Source: Petrolisthes cinctipes (lineage: Eukaryota > Arthropoda > Malacostraca > Decapoda > Porcellanidae). Taken from it: a DNA stretch of 64,000 nucleotides. The DNA lies in assembly GCA_033782935.1 (NCBI GenBank), contig JAWQEG010000004.1:248001-312000 (forward strand). Direction: 5' to 3'. The notes beneath the pieces are model-generated. The model was not told the origin of the DNA and ran no database searches. It saw only the letters and a list, made by a program, of their open reading frames with translations. Below are positions 26,969-41,269 of this stretch, piece by piece. Position numbers and translations under genes: made by a program. How positions within the stretch are numbered: position 1 is the stretch's first letter; every line of letters starts with the position of its first letter.

Positions 26969-29036
26969 TGGGGTCCCAGAAGCGATCTGTACATGCCTAC
27001 TTAGTGCTAGAGTATTTTCAAAATACATGCCCAAAACATGCTGAAAATCGATATTTTAGATTCCCAAAGTCAATATGTGCATGTATTTTCTGTACCCGTT
27101 TATATATCAAATTCAGGCTCAATACACCCGAAAATTCAATATTTTGGCGTCCCAGAAGCAATCTGTACATGCCTACTCAGTGCTAGAATATTTTCAAAAT
27201 ATAGGTTAAAAACATGCTAAAAATCGATATTTTAGGTGCCAAAAAGTCGATATCTCAAATTCATTCCCAAAACACCCGAAAATTCGATATTTAGGGGTCC
27301 CAGAAGCGATCTGTACATGCCTACACCGTGTTAGAGTATTTTCAAAATACAGGCCAAAAACATACTGAAAATCGATCTTTTAGGTGCGCAAAAGTCGATA
27401 TGTGCATGCATCTTCTGTACCCGTTTATATCTCAAATTCAGGCCCTTAAAACCTGAAAATTCGATATTTTGGGGTCCCAGAAGCGATCTGTACATGCCTA
27501 CTCTTTGTTAGAGTATTTTCAAAATTCACTCAAAAAACATGCTCAAAATCGATATTTTTGGTGCCCAAAGTCAATATGTGTATGCATCTTCTGTACTCGT
27601 TTATATCTCAAATTCAGGCTCAAAAAACCCGAAAATTCGATATTTTGGGGTCCCAGAAGCGATCTGTACATGCCTACTCAGTGCTAGAATGTTTTCAAAA
27701 TATAGGCTCAAAACATGCTCAAAATCGATATTTTTGGTGCCCAAAAGTCGATATGTGCATGCATCTTCTGTACCCGTCTATATCTCAAATTCAGGCTCAA
27801 AACATCCGAAAATTCGATATTTTGGGGTCCTCAAAGCAATCTGTACATGCCTACTCAGTGCTTGAATATTTTCAAAATATAGGCTAAAAACATGCTAAAA
27901 ATCGATATTTTAGGTGCAAAAAAGTCGATGTCTCAAATTAAGGCCCAAAACACCCGAAAATTCGATATTTAGGGGTCCCAGAGGCGATCTGTACATGCCT
28001 ACTCAGTGCTAGAATATTTTCAAAATATAGGCTCAAAACATGCTAAAAATCGATATTTTAGGTGGATTAAGGCGATATCTCAAATTCAGGCCCAAAACTC
28101 CCGAAAATTCGATATTTTGGGGTCCCAGAAGCGATGTGTACATGCCTACTCCGTGTTAGAGTATTTTCAAAATACAGGCCCAAAACATGCTCAAAATCGA
28201 TGTTTTAGGGGCCAAAAAGTCGATATGTGCATGCATCTTGAGTACCCGTTTATATCTTAAATTCAGGCTCAAAACACCCGAAAATTCGATATTTTGGGGT
28301 CCCAGAAGCGATCTGTACATGCCTACTTAGTGCTAGAGTATTTTCAAAATACATGCCCAAAACATGCTGAAAATCGATATTTTAGATTCCAAAAGTCAAT
28401 ATGTGCATGTATTTTCTGTACCCGTTTATATATCAAATTCAGGCTCAATACACCCGAAAATTCAATATTTTGGCGTCCCAGAAGCAATCTGTACATGCCT
28501 ACTCAGTGCTAGAATATTTTCAAAATATAGGTTAAAAACATGCTAAAAATCGATATTTTAGGTGCCAAAAAGTCGATATCTCAAATTCATTCCCAAAACA
28601 CCCGAAAATTCGATATTTAGGGGTCCCAGAAGCGATCTGTACATGCCTACACCGTGTTAGAGTATTTTCAAAATACAGGCCAAAAACATACTGAAAATCG
28701 ATCTTTTAGGTGCGCAAAAGTCGATATGTGCATGCATCGTCTGTACCCGTTTATATCTCAAATTCAGGCCCTTAACACCTGAAAATTCGATATTTTGGGG
28801 TCCCAGAAGCGATCTGTACATGCCTACTCTTTGTTAGAGTATTTTCAAAATTCACTCAAAAAACATGCTCAAAATCGATATTTTTGGTGCCCAAAGTCAA
28901 TATGTGTATGCATCTTCTGTACTCGTTTATATCTCAAATTCAGGCTCAAAAAACCCGAAAATTCGATATTTTGGGGTCCCAGAAGCGATCTGTACATGCC
29001 TACTCAGTGCTAGAATGTTTTCAAAATATAGGTTTA
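26545..29036 (+). repeat. 8-mer HOR pair, 1,326-bp spacing
   Basis: About 26,545-27,710 matches 27,871-29,036 (shift 1,326 bp). Shared variants include TTAGATTCC, TCAATACACCCG, TTTTGGCGTCCC, CCTACACCGTG and CACTCAAAAAACATG. The 1,326-bp length also occurs in the left arm, but the monomer variants differ. Confidence 0.87.
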
Positions 29037-30200
29037 AAACATGCTCAAAATCGATATTTTAGGTGCCCGAAAGTAGATATGTGCATGCATCTTCTGTACC
29101 CGTTTATATCTCAAATTCAGGCTCAAAACACCCGAAAATTCGATATTTTGGGGTCCCTAAAGCAATCTGTACATGCCTACTCAGTGCTAGCATATTTTCA
29201 AAATATAGGCTCAAAACATGCTAAAAATCGATATTTTTGGTGCCAAAAAGTCGATATCTCAAATTCAGTCCCAAAACACCCGAAAATTCGATATTTAGGG
29301 GTCCCAGAAGCAATCTGTACATGCCTACTCCGTGTTAGAGTATTTTTAAAATACAGGCCCAAAACATGCTCAAAATCGATGTTTTAGGTGCCAAAAAGTC
29401 GATATGTGCATGCACCTTCAGTACCCGTTTATATCTCAAATTCAGGCTCAAAACACCCGAAAATTCGATATTTTGGGGTCCCAGAAGCAATCTGTACATG
29501 CCTACTCAGTGCTAGAATATTTTCAAAATATAGGCTAAAAACATGCTAAAAATCGATATTTTAGGTGCAAAAAAGTCGATGTCTCAAATTAAGGCCCAAA
29601 ACACCCGAAAATTCGATATTTAGGGGTCCCAGAGGCGATCTGTACATGCCTACTCAGTGCTAGAATATTTTCAAAATATAGGCTCAAAACATGCTAAAAA
29701 TCGATATTTTAGGTGCGTAAAGGCGATATCTCAAATTCAGGCCCAAAACACCCGAAAATTCGATATTTTGGGGTCCCAGAAGCGATGTGTACATGCCTAC
29801 TCCGTGTTAGAGTATTATCAAAATACAGGCACAAATCATGCTCAAAATCGATGTTTTAGGGGCCAAAAAGTCGATATGTGCATGCATCTTCAGTACCCGT
29901 TTATATCTTAAATTCAGGCTCAAAACACCCGAAAATTCGATATTTTGGGGTCCCAGAAGCGATCTGTACATGCCTACTTAGTGCTAGAGTATTTTCAAAA
30001 TACATGCCCAAAACATGCTGAAAATCGATATTTTAGATGCCCAAAGTCAATATGTGCATGTATTTTCTGTACCCGTTTATATATCAAATTCAGGCTCAAT
30101 ACACCCGAAAATTCAATATTTTGGGGTCCCAGAAGCAATCTGTACATGCCTACTCAGTGCTAGAATATTTTCAAAATATAGGCTAAAAACATGCTAAAAA
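27871..30200 (+). repeat. 10-mer HOR pair, 1,651-bp spacing
   Basis: About 27,871-28,550 matches 29,522-30,200 with a shift of 1,651 bp. It shares GTGCAAAAAAGTCGATG, CAGAGGCGATCTG and CTTAGTGCTAGAG. This partly overlaps the 1,326-bp repeat, so the segment is a nested HOR. Confidence 0.8.
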
Positions 30201-31790
30201 TCGATATTTTAGGTGCCAAAAAGTCAATATCTCAAATTCATTCCCAAAACACCCGAAAATTCGATATTTAGGAGTCCCAGAAGCAATCTGTACATGCCTA
30301 CACCGTGTTAGAGTATTTTCAAAATACAGGCCAAAAACATACTGATAATCGATCTTTTAGGTGCCCAAAAGTCGATATGTGCCTGCATCTTCTGTACCCT
30401 TTTATATCTCAAATTCTGGCCCTAAACACCCGAAAATTCAATATCTTGGGGTCCCAGAAGCGATCTGTACATGCCTACTCAGTGCTAGAATGTTTTCAAA
30501 ATATAGGCTCAAAACATGCTCAAAATCGATATTTTAGGTGCCGAAAAGTCGATATGTGCATGCATCTTCTCTACTCGTTTATATCTCAAATTCAAGCTCA
30601 AAACACCCGAAAATTCGATATTTTGGGTTCCCAGAAGCGATCTGTACATGCCTACTCAGTGCTAGAATATTTTCAAAATATAGGCTCAAAACATGCTAAA
30701 AATCGATATTTTAGGTGCGTAAAGGCGATATCTCAAATTCAGGCCCAAAACACCCGAAAATTCGATATTTTTGGGTCCCAGAAGCGATCTGTACATGCCT
30801 ACTCAGTGCTAGAATGTCTTAAAAATATAGGCTCAAAACATGCTCAAAATCGATATTTTAGGTGCCCAAAAGTCGATATGTGCATGCATCTTCTGTACCC
30901 GTATATATCTCAAATTCTGGCCCTAAACACCCGAAAATTCAATATTTTTGGGTCCCAGAAGCAATCTGTATATGCCTACTCAGTGCTAGAATATTTTCAA
31001 AATATTAACTAAAAACATGCAAAAAATCGAAATTTTAGGTGCCAAAAAATCGATATCTCAAATTCAGTCCCAAAACACCCGAAAATTCGATATTTTGGGG
31101 TCCCAGAAGCGATCTTTACATACCTACTCAGTGCCAGAATATTTTCAAAATATAGGCTGAAAACATGTTAAAAATCGATATTTTAGGTGTGTAAAGGCGA
31201 TATCTCAAATTCAGGCCCAAAACACCTGAAAATTCGATATTTTGGGGTCCCAGAAGCGATCTGTACATGCCTACTCCGTGTTAGAGTATTTTCAAAGTAC
31301 AGGCCCAAAACATGCTCAAAATCGATGTTTTTGGTGCCCAAAAGTCGATATGTGCATGCATCTTCAGTACCCGTTTATATCTCAAATTCAGGCTCAAAAC
31401 ACCCGAAAATTCGATATTTTGGGGTCCCAGAAGCGATCTGTACATGCCTACTCAGTGCTAGAATGTTTTCAAAATATAGGCACAAAACATGCTCAAAATC
31501 GATATTTAAGGTGCCCAAAAGTCGATATGTGCATGCATCTTCTGTACCCGTTTATATCTCAAATTCTGGCCCTAAACACCCGAAAATTCAATATTTAGGG
31601 GTCCCAGAAGCAATCTGTACATGCCTACACCGTGTTAGAGTATTTTCAAAATACAGGCCAAAAACATACTGATAATCGATCTTTTAGGTGCCCAAAAGTC
31701 GATATGTGCATGCATCTTCTGTACCCGTTTATATCTCAAATTAAGGCCCAAAACACCTGAAAACTCGATATTTAGGGGTCCCAGAAGCGA
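30200..31790 (+). repeat. Mixed monomers, no clean HOR
   Basis: Ordinary L/S monomers. Local echoes exist (CCTACACCGTG near 30,296 and 31,625), but I saw no regular period. No non-satellite sequence. Confidence 0.7.
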
Positions 31791-34700
31791 TCTGTACATG
31801 CCTACTCAGTGCTAGAATATTTTCAAAATATAGGCTCAAAACATGCTAAAAATCGATATTTCAGGTGGGTAAAGGCGATATCTCAAATTCAGGCCCAAAA
31901 CACCCGAAAATTCTATATTTTGGGGTCCCAGAAGCGATGTGTACATGCCTACTCCGTGTTAGAGTATTTTTAATATACAGGCACAAAACATGCTCAAAAT
32001 CGATGTTTTAGGTGCCCAAAAGTCGATATGTGCATGCATCTTCAGTACCCGTTTATATCTCAAATTCAGGCTCAAAACACACGAAAATTCGATATTTTGG
32101 GGTCCCAGAAGCAATCTGTACATGTCTACTCCGTGTTAGAGTATTTTCAAAATACAGGCCAAAAACATACTGAAAATCGATCTTTTAGGTGCCCAAAAGT
32201 CGACATGTGCATGCATCTTATGTACCCTTTTATATCTGAAATTCAGGCTCAAAACAAACGAAAATTCAATATTTTGGGGTCCCAGAAGCAATCTGTACAT
32301 GCCTACTCAGTGCTAGAATATTTTCAAAATATAGGCTCAAAACATGCTAAAAATCGTGCTAAAAATCGATATTTTAGGTGCGTAAAGTCGATATCTCAAA
32401 TTCAGTCCCAAAACACCCGAAAATTCGATATTTAGGGGTCCAAGAAGGGATCTGTACATGCCTACTCCGTGTTATAGTATTTTCAAAATACAGGCCAAAA
32501 ACATACTGAAAATCGATGTTTTATGTGCCCAAAAGTCGATATGTGCATGCATCTTCTGTACCCGTTTATATCTCAAATTCTTGCCCTAAACACCTGAAAA
32601 TTCAATATTTTGGGGTCCCAGAAGCGATCTGTACATGCCTACTCAGTGCTAGAATGTTTTCAAAATATAGGCTCAAAACATGCTCAAAATCGATATTTTA
32701 GGTGCCCAAAAGTCGATATGTGCATGCATCTTCTGTACTCGTTTATATCTCAAATTCAGGCTCAAAACACCCGAAAATTCGATATTTTGGGTTCCCAGAA
32801 GCGATCTGTACATGCCTACTCAGTGCTAGAATATTTTCAAAATATAGGCTCAAAACATGCTAAAAATCGATATTTCAGGTGGGTAAAGGCGATATCTCAA
32901 ATTCAGGCCCAAAACACCCGAAAATTCTATATTTTGGGGTCCCAGAAGCGATGTGTACATGCCTACTCCGTGTTAGAGTATTTTTAATATACAGGCACAA
33001 AACATGCTCAAAATCGATGTTTTAGGTGCCCAAAAGTCGATATGTGCATGCATCTTCAGTACCCGTTTATATCTCAAATTCAGGCTCAAAACACACGAAA
33101 ATTCGATATTTTGGGGTCCCAGAAGCAATCTGTACATGTCTACTCCGTGTTAGAGTATTTTCAAAATACAGGCCAAAAACATACTGAAAATCGATCTTTT
33201 AGGTGCCCAAAAGTCGACATGTGCATGCATCTTATGTACCCTTTTATATCTGAAATTCAGGCTCAAAACAAACGAAAATTCAATATTTTGGGGTCCCAGA
33301 AGCAATCTGTACATGCCTACTCAGTGCTAGAATATTTTCAAAATATAGGCTCAAAACATGCTAAAAATCGTGCTAAAAATCGATATTTTAGGTGCGTAAA
33401 GTCGATATCTCAAATTCAGTCCCAAAACACCCGAAAATTCGATATTTAGGGGTCCAAGAAGGGATCTGTACATGCCTACTCCGTGTTATAGTATTTTCAA
33501 AATACAGGCCAAAAACATACTGAAAATCGATGTTTTATGTGCCCAAAAGTCGATATGTGCATGCATCTTCTGTACCCGTTTATATCTCAAATTCTTGCCC
33601 TAAACACCTGAAAATTCAATATTTTGGGGTCCCAGAAGCGATCTGTACATGCCTACTCAGTGCTAGAATGTTTTCAAAATATAGGCTCAAAACATGCTAA
33701 AAATCGATATTTTAGGTGCGTAAAGTCGATATCTCAAATTCAGTCCCAAAACACCCGAAAATTCGATATTTAGGGGTCCCAGAAGGGATCTGTACATGCC
33801 TACTCCGTGTTATAGTATTTTCAAAATACAGGCCAAAAACATACTGAAAATCGATGTTTTATGTGCCCAAAAGTCGATATGTGCATGCATCTTCTGTACC
33901 CGTTTATATCTCAAATTCTTGCCCTAAACACCTGAAAATTCAATATTTTGGGGTCCCAGAAGCGATCTGTACATGCCTACTCAGTGCTAGAATGTTTTCA
34001 AAATATAGGCTCAAAACATGCTCAAAATCGATATTTTAGGTGCCCAAAAGTCGATATGTGCATGCATCTTCTGTACTCGTTTATATCTCAAATTCAGGCT
34101 CAAAACACCCGAAAATTCGATATTTTGGGTTCCCAGAAGCGATCTGTACATGCCTACTCAGTGCTAGAATATTTTCAAAATATAGGCTCAAAACATGCTA
34201 AAAATCGATATTTCAGGTGGGTAAAGGCGATATCTCAAATTCAGGCCCAAAACACCCGAAAATTCTATATTTTGGGGTCCCAGAAGCGATGTGTACATGC
34301 CTACTCCGTGTTAGAGTATTTTTAATATACAGGCACAAAACATGCTCAAAATCGATGTTTTAGGTGCCCAAAAGTCGATATGTGCATGCATCTTCAGTAC
34401 CCGTTTATATCTCAAATTCAGGCTCAAAACACACGAAAATTCGATATTTTGGGGTCCCAGAAGCAATCTGTACATGTCTACTCCGTGTTAGAGTATTTTC
34501 AAAATACAGGCCAAAAACATACTGAAAATCGATCTTTTAGGTGCCCAAAAGTCGACATGTGCATGCATCTTATGTACCCTTTTATATCTGAAATTCAGGC
34601 TCAAAACAAACGAAAATTCAATATTTTGGGGTCCCAGAAGCAATCTGTACATGCCTACTCAGTGCTAGAATATTTTCAAAATATAGGCTCAAAACATGCT

Positions 34701-36488
34701 AAAAATCGTGCTAAAAATCGATATTTTAGGTGCGTAAAGTCGATATCTCAAATTCAGTCCCAAAACACCCGAAAATTCGATATTTAGGGGTCCAAGAAGG
34801 GATCTGTACATGCCTACTCCGTGTTATAGTATTTTCAAAATACAGGCCAAAAACATACTGAAAATCGATGTTTTATGTGCCCAAAAGTCGATATGTGCAT
34901 GCATCTTCTGTACCCGTTTATATCTCAAATTCTTGCCCTAAACACCTGAAAATTCAATATTTTGGGGTCCCAGAAGCGATCTGTACATGCCTACTCAGTG
35001 CTAGAATGTTTTCAAAATATAGGCTCAAAACATGCTCAAAATCGATATTTTAGGTGCCCAAAAGTCGATATGTGCATGCATCTTCTGTACTCGTTTATAT
35101 CTCAAATTCAGGCTCAAAACACCCGAAAATTCGATATTTTGGGTTCCCAGAAGCGATCTGTACATGCCTACTCAGTGCTAGAATATTTTCAAAATATAGG
35201 CTCAAAACATGCTAAAAATCGATATTTCAGGTGGGTAAAGGCGATATCTCAAATTCAGGCCCAAAACACCCGAAAATTCTATATTTTGGGGTCCCAGAAG
35301 CGATGTGTACATGCCTACTCCGTGTTAGAGTATTTTTAATATACAGGCACAAAACATGCTCAAAATCGATGTTTTAGGTGCCCAAAAGTCGATATGTGCA
35401 TGCATCTTCAGTACCCGTTTATATCTCAAATTCAGGCTCAAAACACACGAAAATTCGATATTTTGGGGTCCCAGAAGCAATCTGTACATGTCTACTCCGT
35501 GTTAGAGTATTTTCAAAATACAGGCCAAAAACATACTGAAAATCGATCTTTTAGGTGCCCAAAAGTCGACATGTGCATGCATCTTATGTACCCTTTTATA
35601 TCTGAAATTCAGGCTCAAAACAAACGAAAATTCAATATTTTGGGGTCCCAGAAGCAATCTGTACATGCCTACTCAGTGCTAGAATATTTTCAAAATATAG
35701 GCTCAAAACATGCTAAAAATCGTGCTAAAAATCGATATTTTAGGTGCGTAAAGTCGATATCTCAAATTCAGTCCCAAAACACCCGAAAATTCGATATTTA
35801 GGGGTCCAAGAAGGGATCTGTACATGCCTACTCCGTGTTATAGTATTTTCAAAATACAGGCCAAAAACATACTGAAAATCGATGTTTTATGTGCCCAAAA
35901 GTCGATATGTGCATGCATCTTCTGTACCCGTTTATATCTCAAATTCTTGCCCTAAACACCTGAAAATTCAATATTTTGGGGTCCCAGAAGCGATCTGTAC
36001 ATGCCTACTCAGTGCTAGAATGTTTTCAAAATATAGGCTCAAAACATGCTAAAAATCGATATTTTAGGTGCGTAAAGTCGATATCTCAAATTCAGTCCCA
36101 AAACACCCGAAAATTCGATATTTAGGGGTCCCAGAAGGGATCTGTACATGCCTACTCCGTGTTATAGTATTTTCAAAATACAGGCCAAAAACATACTGAA
36201 AATCGATGTTTTATGTGCCCAAAAGTCGATATGTGCATGCATCTTCTGTACCCGTTTATATCTCAAATTCTTGCCCTAAACACCTGAAAATTCAATATTT
36301 TGGGGTCCCAGAAGCGATCTGTACATGCCTACTCAGTGCTAGAATGTTTTCAAAATATAGGCTCAAAACATGCTCAAAATCGATATTTTAGGTGCCCAAA
36401 AGTCGATATGTGCATGCATCTTCTGTACTCGTTTATATCTCAAATTCAGGCTCAAAACACCCGAAAATTCGATATTTTGGGTTCCCAG
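31790..36488 (+). repeat. Alternating 6-mer/8-mer HOR (14-mer, 2,352 bp)
   Basis: Measured from one fixed base, 32,419 to 33,433 is 1,014 bp (177, 177, 147, 177, 177, 159), 33,433 to 34,771 is 1,338 bp (the same plus a 177 + 147 pair), and 34,771 to 35,785 is 1,014 bp again; a second 1,338-bp unit follows. Together these form a 2,352-bp unit present about twice. By eye the copies look identical over long stretches. The 159-bp member is an S monomer with a 12-bp insertion. Confidence 0.92.
32346..32369 (+). repeat. 12-bp tandem duplication inside S monomer
   Basis: GCTAAAAATCGT is followed by GCTAAAAATCGA, making a 159-bp monomer. The same duplication is at 33,360-33,383, 34,698-34,721 and 35,712-35,735. 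I saw it nowhere else, so it is a private marker of this HOR. Confidence 0.92.
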
Positions 36489-39400
36489 ATGCGATCTGTA
36501 CATGCCCACTCCGTGTTAGAGTATTTCCAAAATACAGGCCCAAAACATGCTCAAAATCGATGTTTTAGGTGCCCAAAAGTCGATATGTGCAAGCATCTTC
36601 TGTACCCGTTTATATCTCAAATTCAGGCTCAAAACACCCGAAAATTCAATATTTTGGGATTCCAGAAGCAATCTGTTCATGCCTACTCAGTGCTAGAATG
36701 TTTTCAAAATATAGGCTCAAAACATGCTAAAAATCGATATTTTAGGTGCGTAAAGGCGATATCTCAAATTCAGGCCCAAAACACCCGAAAATTCGATATT
36801 TAGGGGTCCCAGAAGCGATCTGTACATGCCCACTCCGTGTTAGAGTATTTACAAAATATAGGCCCAAAACATGCTCAAAATCGATGTTTTAGGTGCCTAA
36901 AAGTCGATATGTGCATGCATCATCTGTACCCGTTTATATCTCAAATTCAGGCTCAAAACACCCAAAAATTCAATATTTTGGGGTCCCAGAAGCAATCTGT
37001 ACATGCCTACTCAGTGCTAGAATGTTTTCAAAATATAGGCTCAAAACATGCTCAAAATCGATATTTTAGGTGCCCAAAAGTCGATATGTGCATGCATCTT
37101 CTGTACTCGTTTATATCTCAAATTAATGCTCAAAACACCCGAAAATTCGATATTTTGGGGTCCCAGAAGCGATCTGTACATGCCTACTCAGTGCTAGAAT
37201 ATTTTCAAAATATAGGCTCGAAACATGCTAAAATTCGATATTTTAGGTGCGTAAAGGCGATATCTCAAATTCAGGCCCAAAACACCCGAAAATTCGATAT
37301 TTAGGGGTCCCAGAATCGATCTGTACATGCCTTCTCCGTGTTAGAGTATTTACAAAATACAGGCCCAAAACATGCTCAAAATCGATGTTTTAGGTGCCAA
37401 AAAGTCGATATGTGCATGCATCTTCAGTACCCGTTTATATCTCAAATTCAGGCTCAAAACACCCGAAAATTCGATATTTTGGGGTCCCAGAAGCGATCTG
37501 TACATGCCTACTCCGTGTTAGAGTATTTTCAAAATACATGCCCAAAACATGCTGAAAATCGATATTTTAGATGCCCAAAGTCAATATGTGCATGTATCTT
37601 CTGTACCCGTATATATCTCAAATTCAGGCTCAAAACACCCGAAAATTCAATATTTTTGGGTTCCAGAAGCAATCTGTACATGCCTACTCAGTGCTAGAAT
37701 ATTTTCAAAATATAGGCTAAAAACATGCTAAAATTCAATATTTTAGGTGCCAAAAAGTCGATATCTCAAATTCAGTCCCAAAACACCCGAAAATTCGATA
37801 TTTAGGGGTCCAAGAAGCGATCTGTACATACCTACTCCGTGTTAGAGTATTTTCAAAATACAGGCCAAAAACATACTGAAAATCGATGTTTTATGTGCCC
37901 AAAAGTCGATATGTGCATGCATCTTCTGTACCCGTTTATATCTCAAATTCTTGCCCTAAACACCTGATAATTCAATATTTTTGGGTCCCAGAAGCGATCT
38001 GTACATGCCTACTCAGTGCTAGAATGTTTTCAAAATATAGGCTCAAATCATGCTCAAAATCGATATTTTAGGTGCCCAAAAGTCGATATGTGCATGCATC
38101 TTCTGTACTCGTTTATATCTCAAATTCAGGCTCAAAACACCCGAAAATTCGATATTTTGGGGTCCCAGAACCGATCTGTACATGCCTACTCAGTGCTAGA
38201 ATATTTTCAAAATATAGGCTCGAAACCTGCTAAAAATCGATATTTTAGGTACGTAAAGGCGATATATCAAATTCAGGCCCAAAACACCCGAGAATTCGAT
38301 ATTATAGGGTCCCAGAAGCGATCTGTACATGCCTTCTCCGTGTTAGAGTATTTTCAAAATACAGGCCCAAAACATGCTCAAAATCGATGTTTTAGGTGCC
38401 CAAAAGTCGATATGTGCATGCATCTTCAGTACCCGTTTATATCTCAAATTCAGGCTCAAAACACCCGAAAATTCGATATTTTGGGGTCCCAGAAGCGATC
38501 TGTACATGCCTACTCCGTGTTAGAGTATTTTCAAAATACATGCCCAAAACATGCTGAAAATCGATATTTTAGATGCCCAAAGTCAATATGTGCATGTATC
38601 TTCTGTACCCGTTTATATCTCAAATTCAGGCTCAAAACACCCGAAAATTCAATATTTTTGGGTTCCAGAAGCAATCTGTACATGCCTACTCAGTGCTAGA
38701 ATATTTTCAAATTATAGGCTAAAAACATGCTAAAATTCGATATTTTAGGTGCCAAAAAGTCGATATCTCAAATTAAGGCCCTAAACACCCGAAAATTCGA
38801 TATTTAGGGGTCCCAGAAGCGATCTGTACATGCCTACTCAGTGCTAGAATTTTTTCAAAATACAGGCTCAAAACATGCTCAAAATCGATATTTTAGGTGC
38901 CCAAAAGTCGATATGTGCATGCAACTTCTGTACTCGTTTATATCTCAAATTCAAGCTCAAAACACCCGAAAATTCGATATTTTGGGGTCCCAGAAGCAAT
39001 CTGTACATGCCTACTTAGTGCTATAAATATTTTCAAAATATAGGCTCAAAACATGCTAAAAATCGATATTTTAGGTGCGTAAAGGCGATATCTCAAATTA
39101 AGGCCCAAAACACCCGAATATTCGATATTTAGGGGTCCCAGAAGCGATCTGTACATGCCTACTCCGTGTTAGAGTATTTTTAAAATACAGGCCAAAAACA
39201 TACTGAAAATCAATCTTTTAGGTGCCCAAAAGTAGATATGTACATTCATCTTCTGTGCCCGTTTATATCTCAAATTCTGGCCCTAAACACCCGAAAATTC
39301 GATATTTAGGGGTCCCAGAAGCGATCTGTACATGCCTACTCCGTGTTAGAGTATTTTCAAAATACAGGCTCAAAACATGATCAAAATCGATCTTTTAGGT

Positions 39401-39675
39401 GCCCAAAAGTCGATATGTGCATGCATCTTCTGTACCCGTTTATATCTCAAATTCTGGCCATAAACACCCGAAAATTCAATATTTTTGGGTCCCAGAAGCG
39501 ATCTGTACATGCCTACTCAGTGCTAGAATGTTTTCAAAATTCAGGCTCAAAACACGCTCAAAATCGATATTTTAGGTGCCCAAAAGTCGATATGTGCATG
39601 AATCTTCTGTACTCGTTTATATCTCAAATTCTAGCTCAAAACACCCGAAAATTCGATATTTTGGGGTCCCAGAAG

Positions 39676-39692
39676 CGATCTGTAGAATATTT
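39676..39692 (+). repeat. 18-bp-deleted monomer (copy 1)
   Basis: GATCTGTAGAATATTTTC replaces the usual sequence; 18 bp between TGTA and GAAT are lost, with a shared TA at the breakpoints. The same deletion is at about 44,680 and 47,671, at the spacings of the 4,996-bp and 2,991-bp duplications. Confidence 0.88.
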
Positions 39693-41269
39693 TCAAAATA
39701 TAGGCTTAAAACATGCTCAAAATCGATATTTTAGGTGCCCAAAAGTCGATATGTGCATGCATCTTCTGTACCCGTTTATATCTCAAATTCTGGCCCTAAA
39801 CACCCGAAAATTCAATATTTTGGGTCCCAGAAGCAATCTGTACATGCCTACTCAGTGCTAGAATATTTTCAAAATATAGGCTAAAAACATTCTAAAAATC
39901 GATATTTTAGGTGCCAAAAAGTCGATATCACAAATTAAGGCCCAAAACACCCGAAAATTCGATATTTTGGGGTCGCAGAATCGATCTGTACATGCCTACT
40001 CCGTGTTAGAGTATTTTCAAAATACAGGCCCAAAACATGCTCAAAATCGATGTTTTAGGTGCCAAAAAGTCGATATGTGCATGCACCTACAGTACCCGAT
40101 TATATCTCAAGTTCAGGCTCAAAACATTCGAAAATTCGATATTTTGGGGTCCCAGAAGGGATCTGTACATGCCTACTCCGTGTTAAAGTATTTTCAAAAT
40201 ACATGCCCAAAACATGCTGAAAATCGATATTTTAGATGCCCAAAGTCAATATGTGCATGTATCTTCTGTACCCGTTTATATCTCAAATTCAGGCTCAAAA
40301 CACCGGAAAATTCAATATTTTGGGGTCCCAGAAGCAATCTGTACATGCCTACTCAGTGCTAGAATATTTTCAAAATATAGGCTAAAAACATGCTAAAAAT
40401 CGATATTTTAGGTTCCAATAAGTCGATATCTCAAATTAAGGCCCAAAACACCCGAAAATTCGATATTTAGGGGTCCCAGAAGCGATCTGTACATGCCTAC
40501 TCAGTGCTAGAATGTTTTCAAAATATAGGCTCAAAACATGCTCAAAATTGATATTTTAGGTGCCCAAAAGTCGATATGTGCTTGCATCTTCTGTACTCGT
40601 TTATATCTCAAATTCAGGCTCAAAACACCTGAAAATTCGATATTTTGGGGTCCCAGAAGCGATCTGTACATGCCTACTCAGTGCTAGAATATTTTCAAAA
40701 TATAGGCTCAAAACATGCTAAAAATCGATATTTTAGGTGCGTAAAGGCGATATCTCAAATTAAGGCCCAAAACACCCGAAAATTCGATATTTAGGTGTCC
40801 CAGAAGCGATCTGTACATGCCTACTCCGTGTTAGAGTATTTTTTTAAAATACAGGCCAAAAACATACTGAAAATCGATATTTTAGGTGCCCAAAAGTCGA
40901 TATGTGCATGCATCTTCTGTACCCGTTTATATCTCAAATTCTGGCCCTAAACACGAGAAAATTCGATATTTTTGGGTCCCAGAAACGATCTGTACATACC
41001 TACTCAGTGCTAGAATGTTTTCAAAATATAGGCTCAAAACATGCTCAAAATCGATATTTTAGGTGTCCAAAAGTCGATATGTGCATGCATCTTCTGTACC
41101 CGTTTATATCTCAAATTCTGGCCCTAAACACCTGAAAATTCAATATTTTGGGGTCCCAGAAGCAATCTGTACATGCCTACTCAGTGCTAGAATATTTTCA
41201 AAATATAGGCTAAAAACATGCCAAAAATCGATATTTTAGGTGCCAAAAAGTCGATATCTCAAATTAAGG

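Noticed and set aside
40835..40855. T-run length change (about 7 vs 8 T) as a functional element
   Set aside because: It differs by one base between duplicate copies (40.84 and 45.83 kb) and is most simply slippage or a homopolymer sequencing error.
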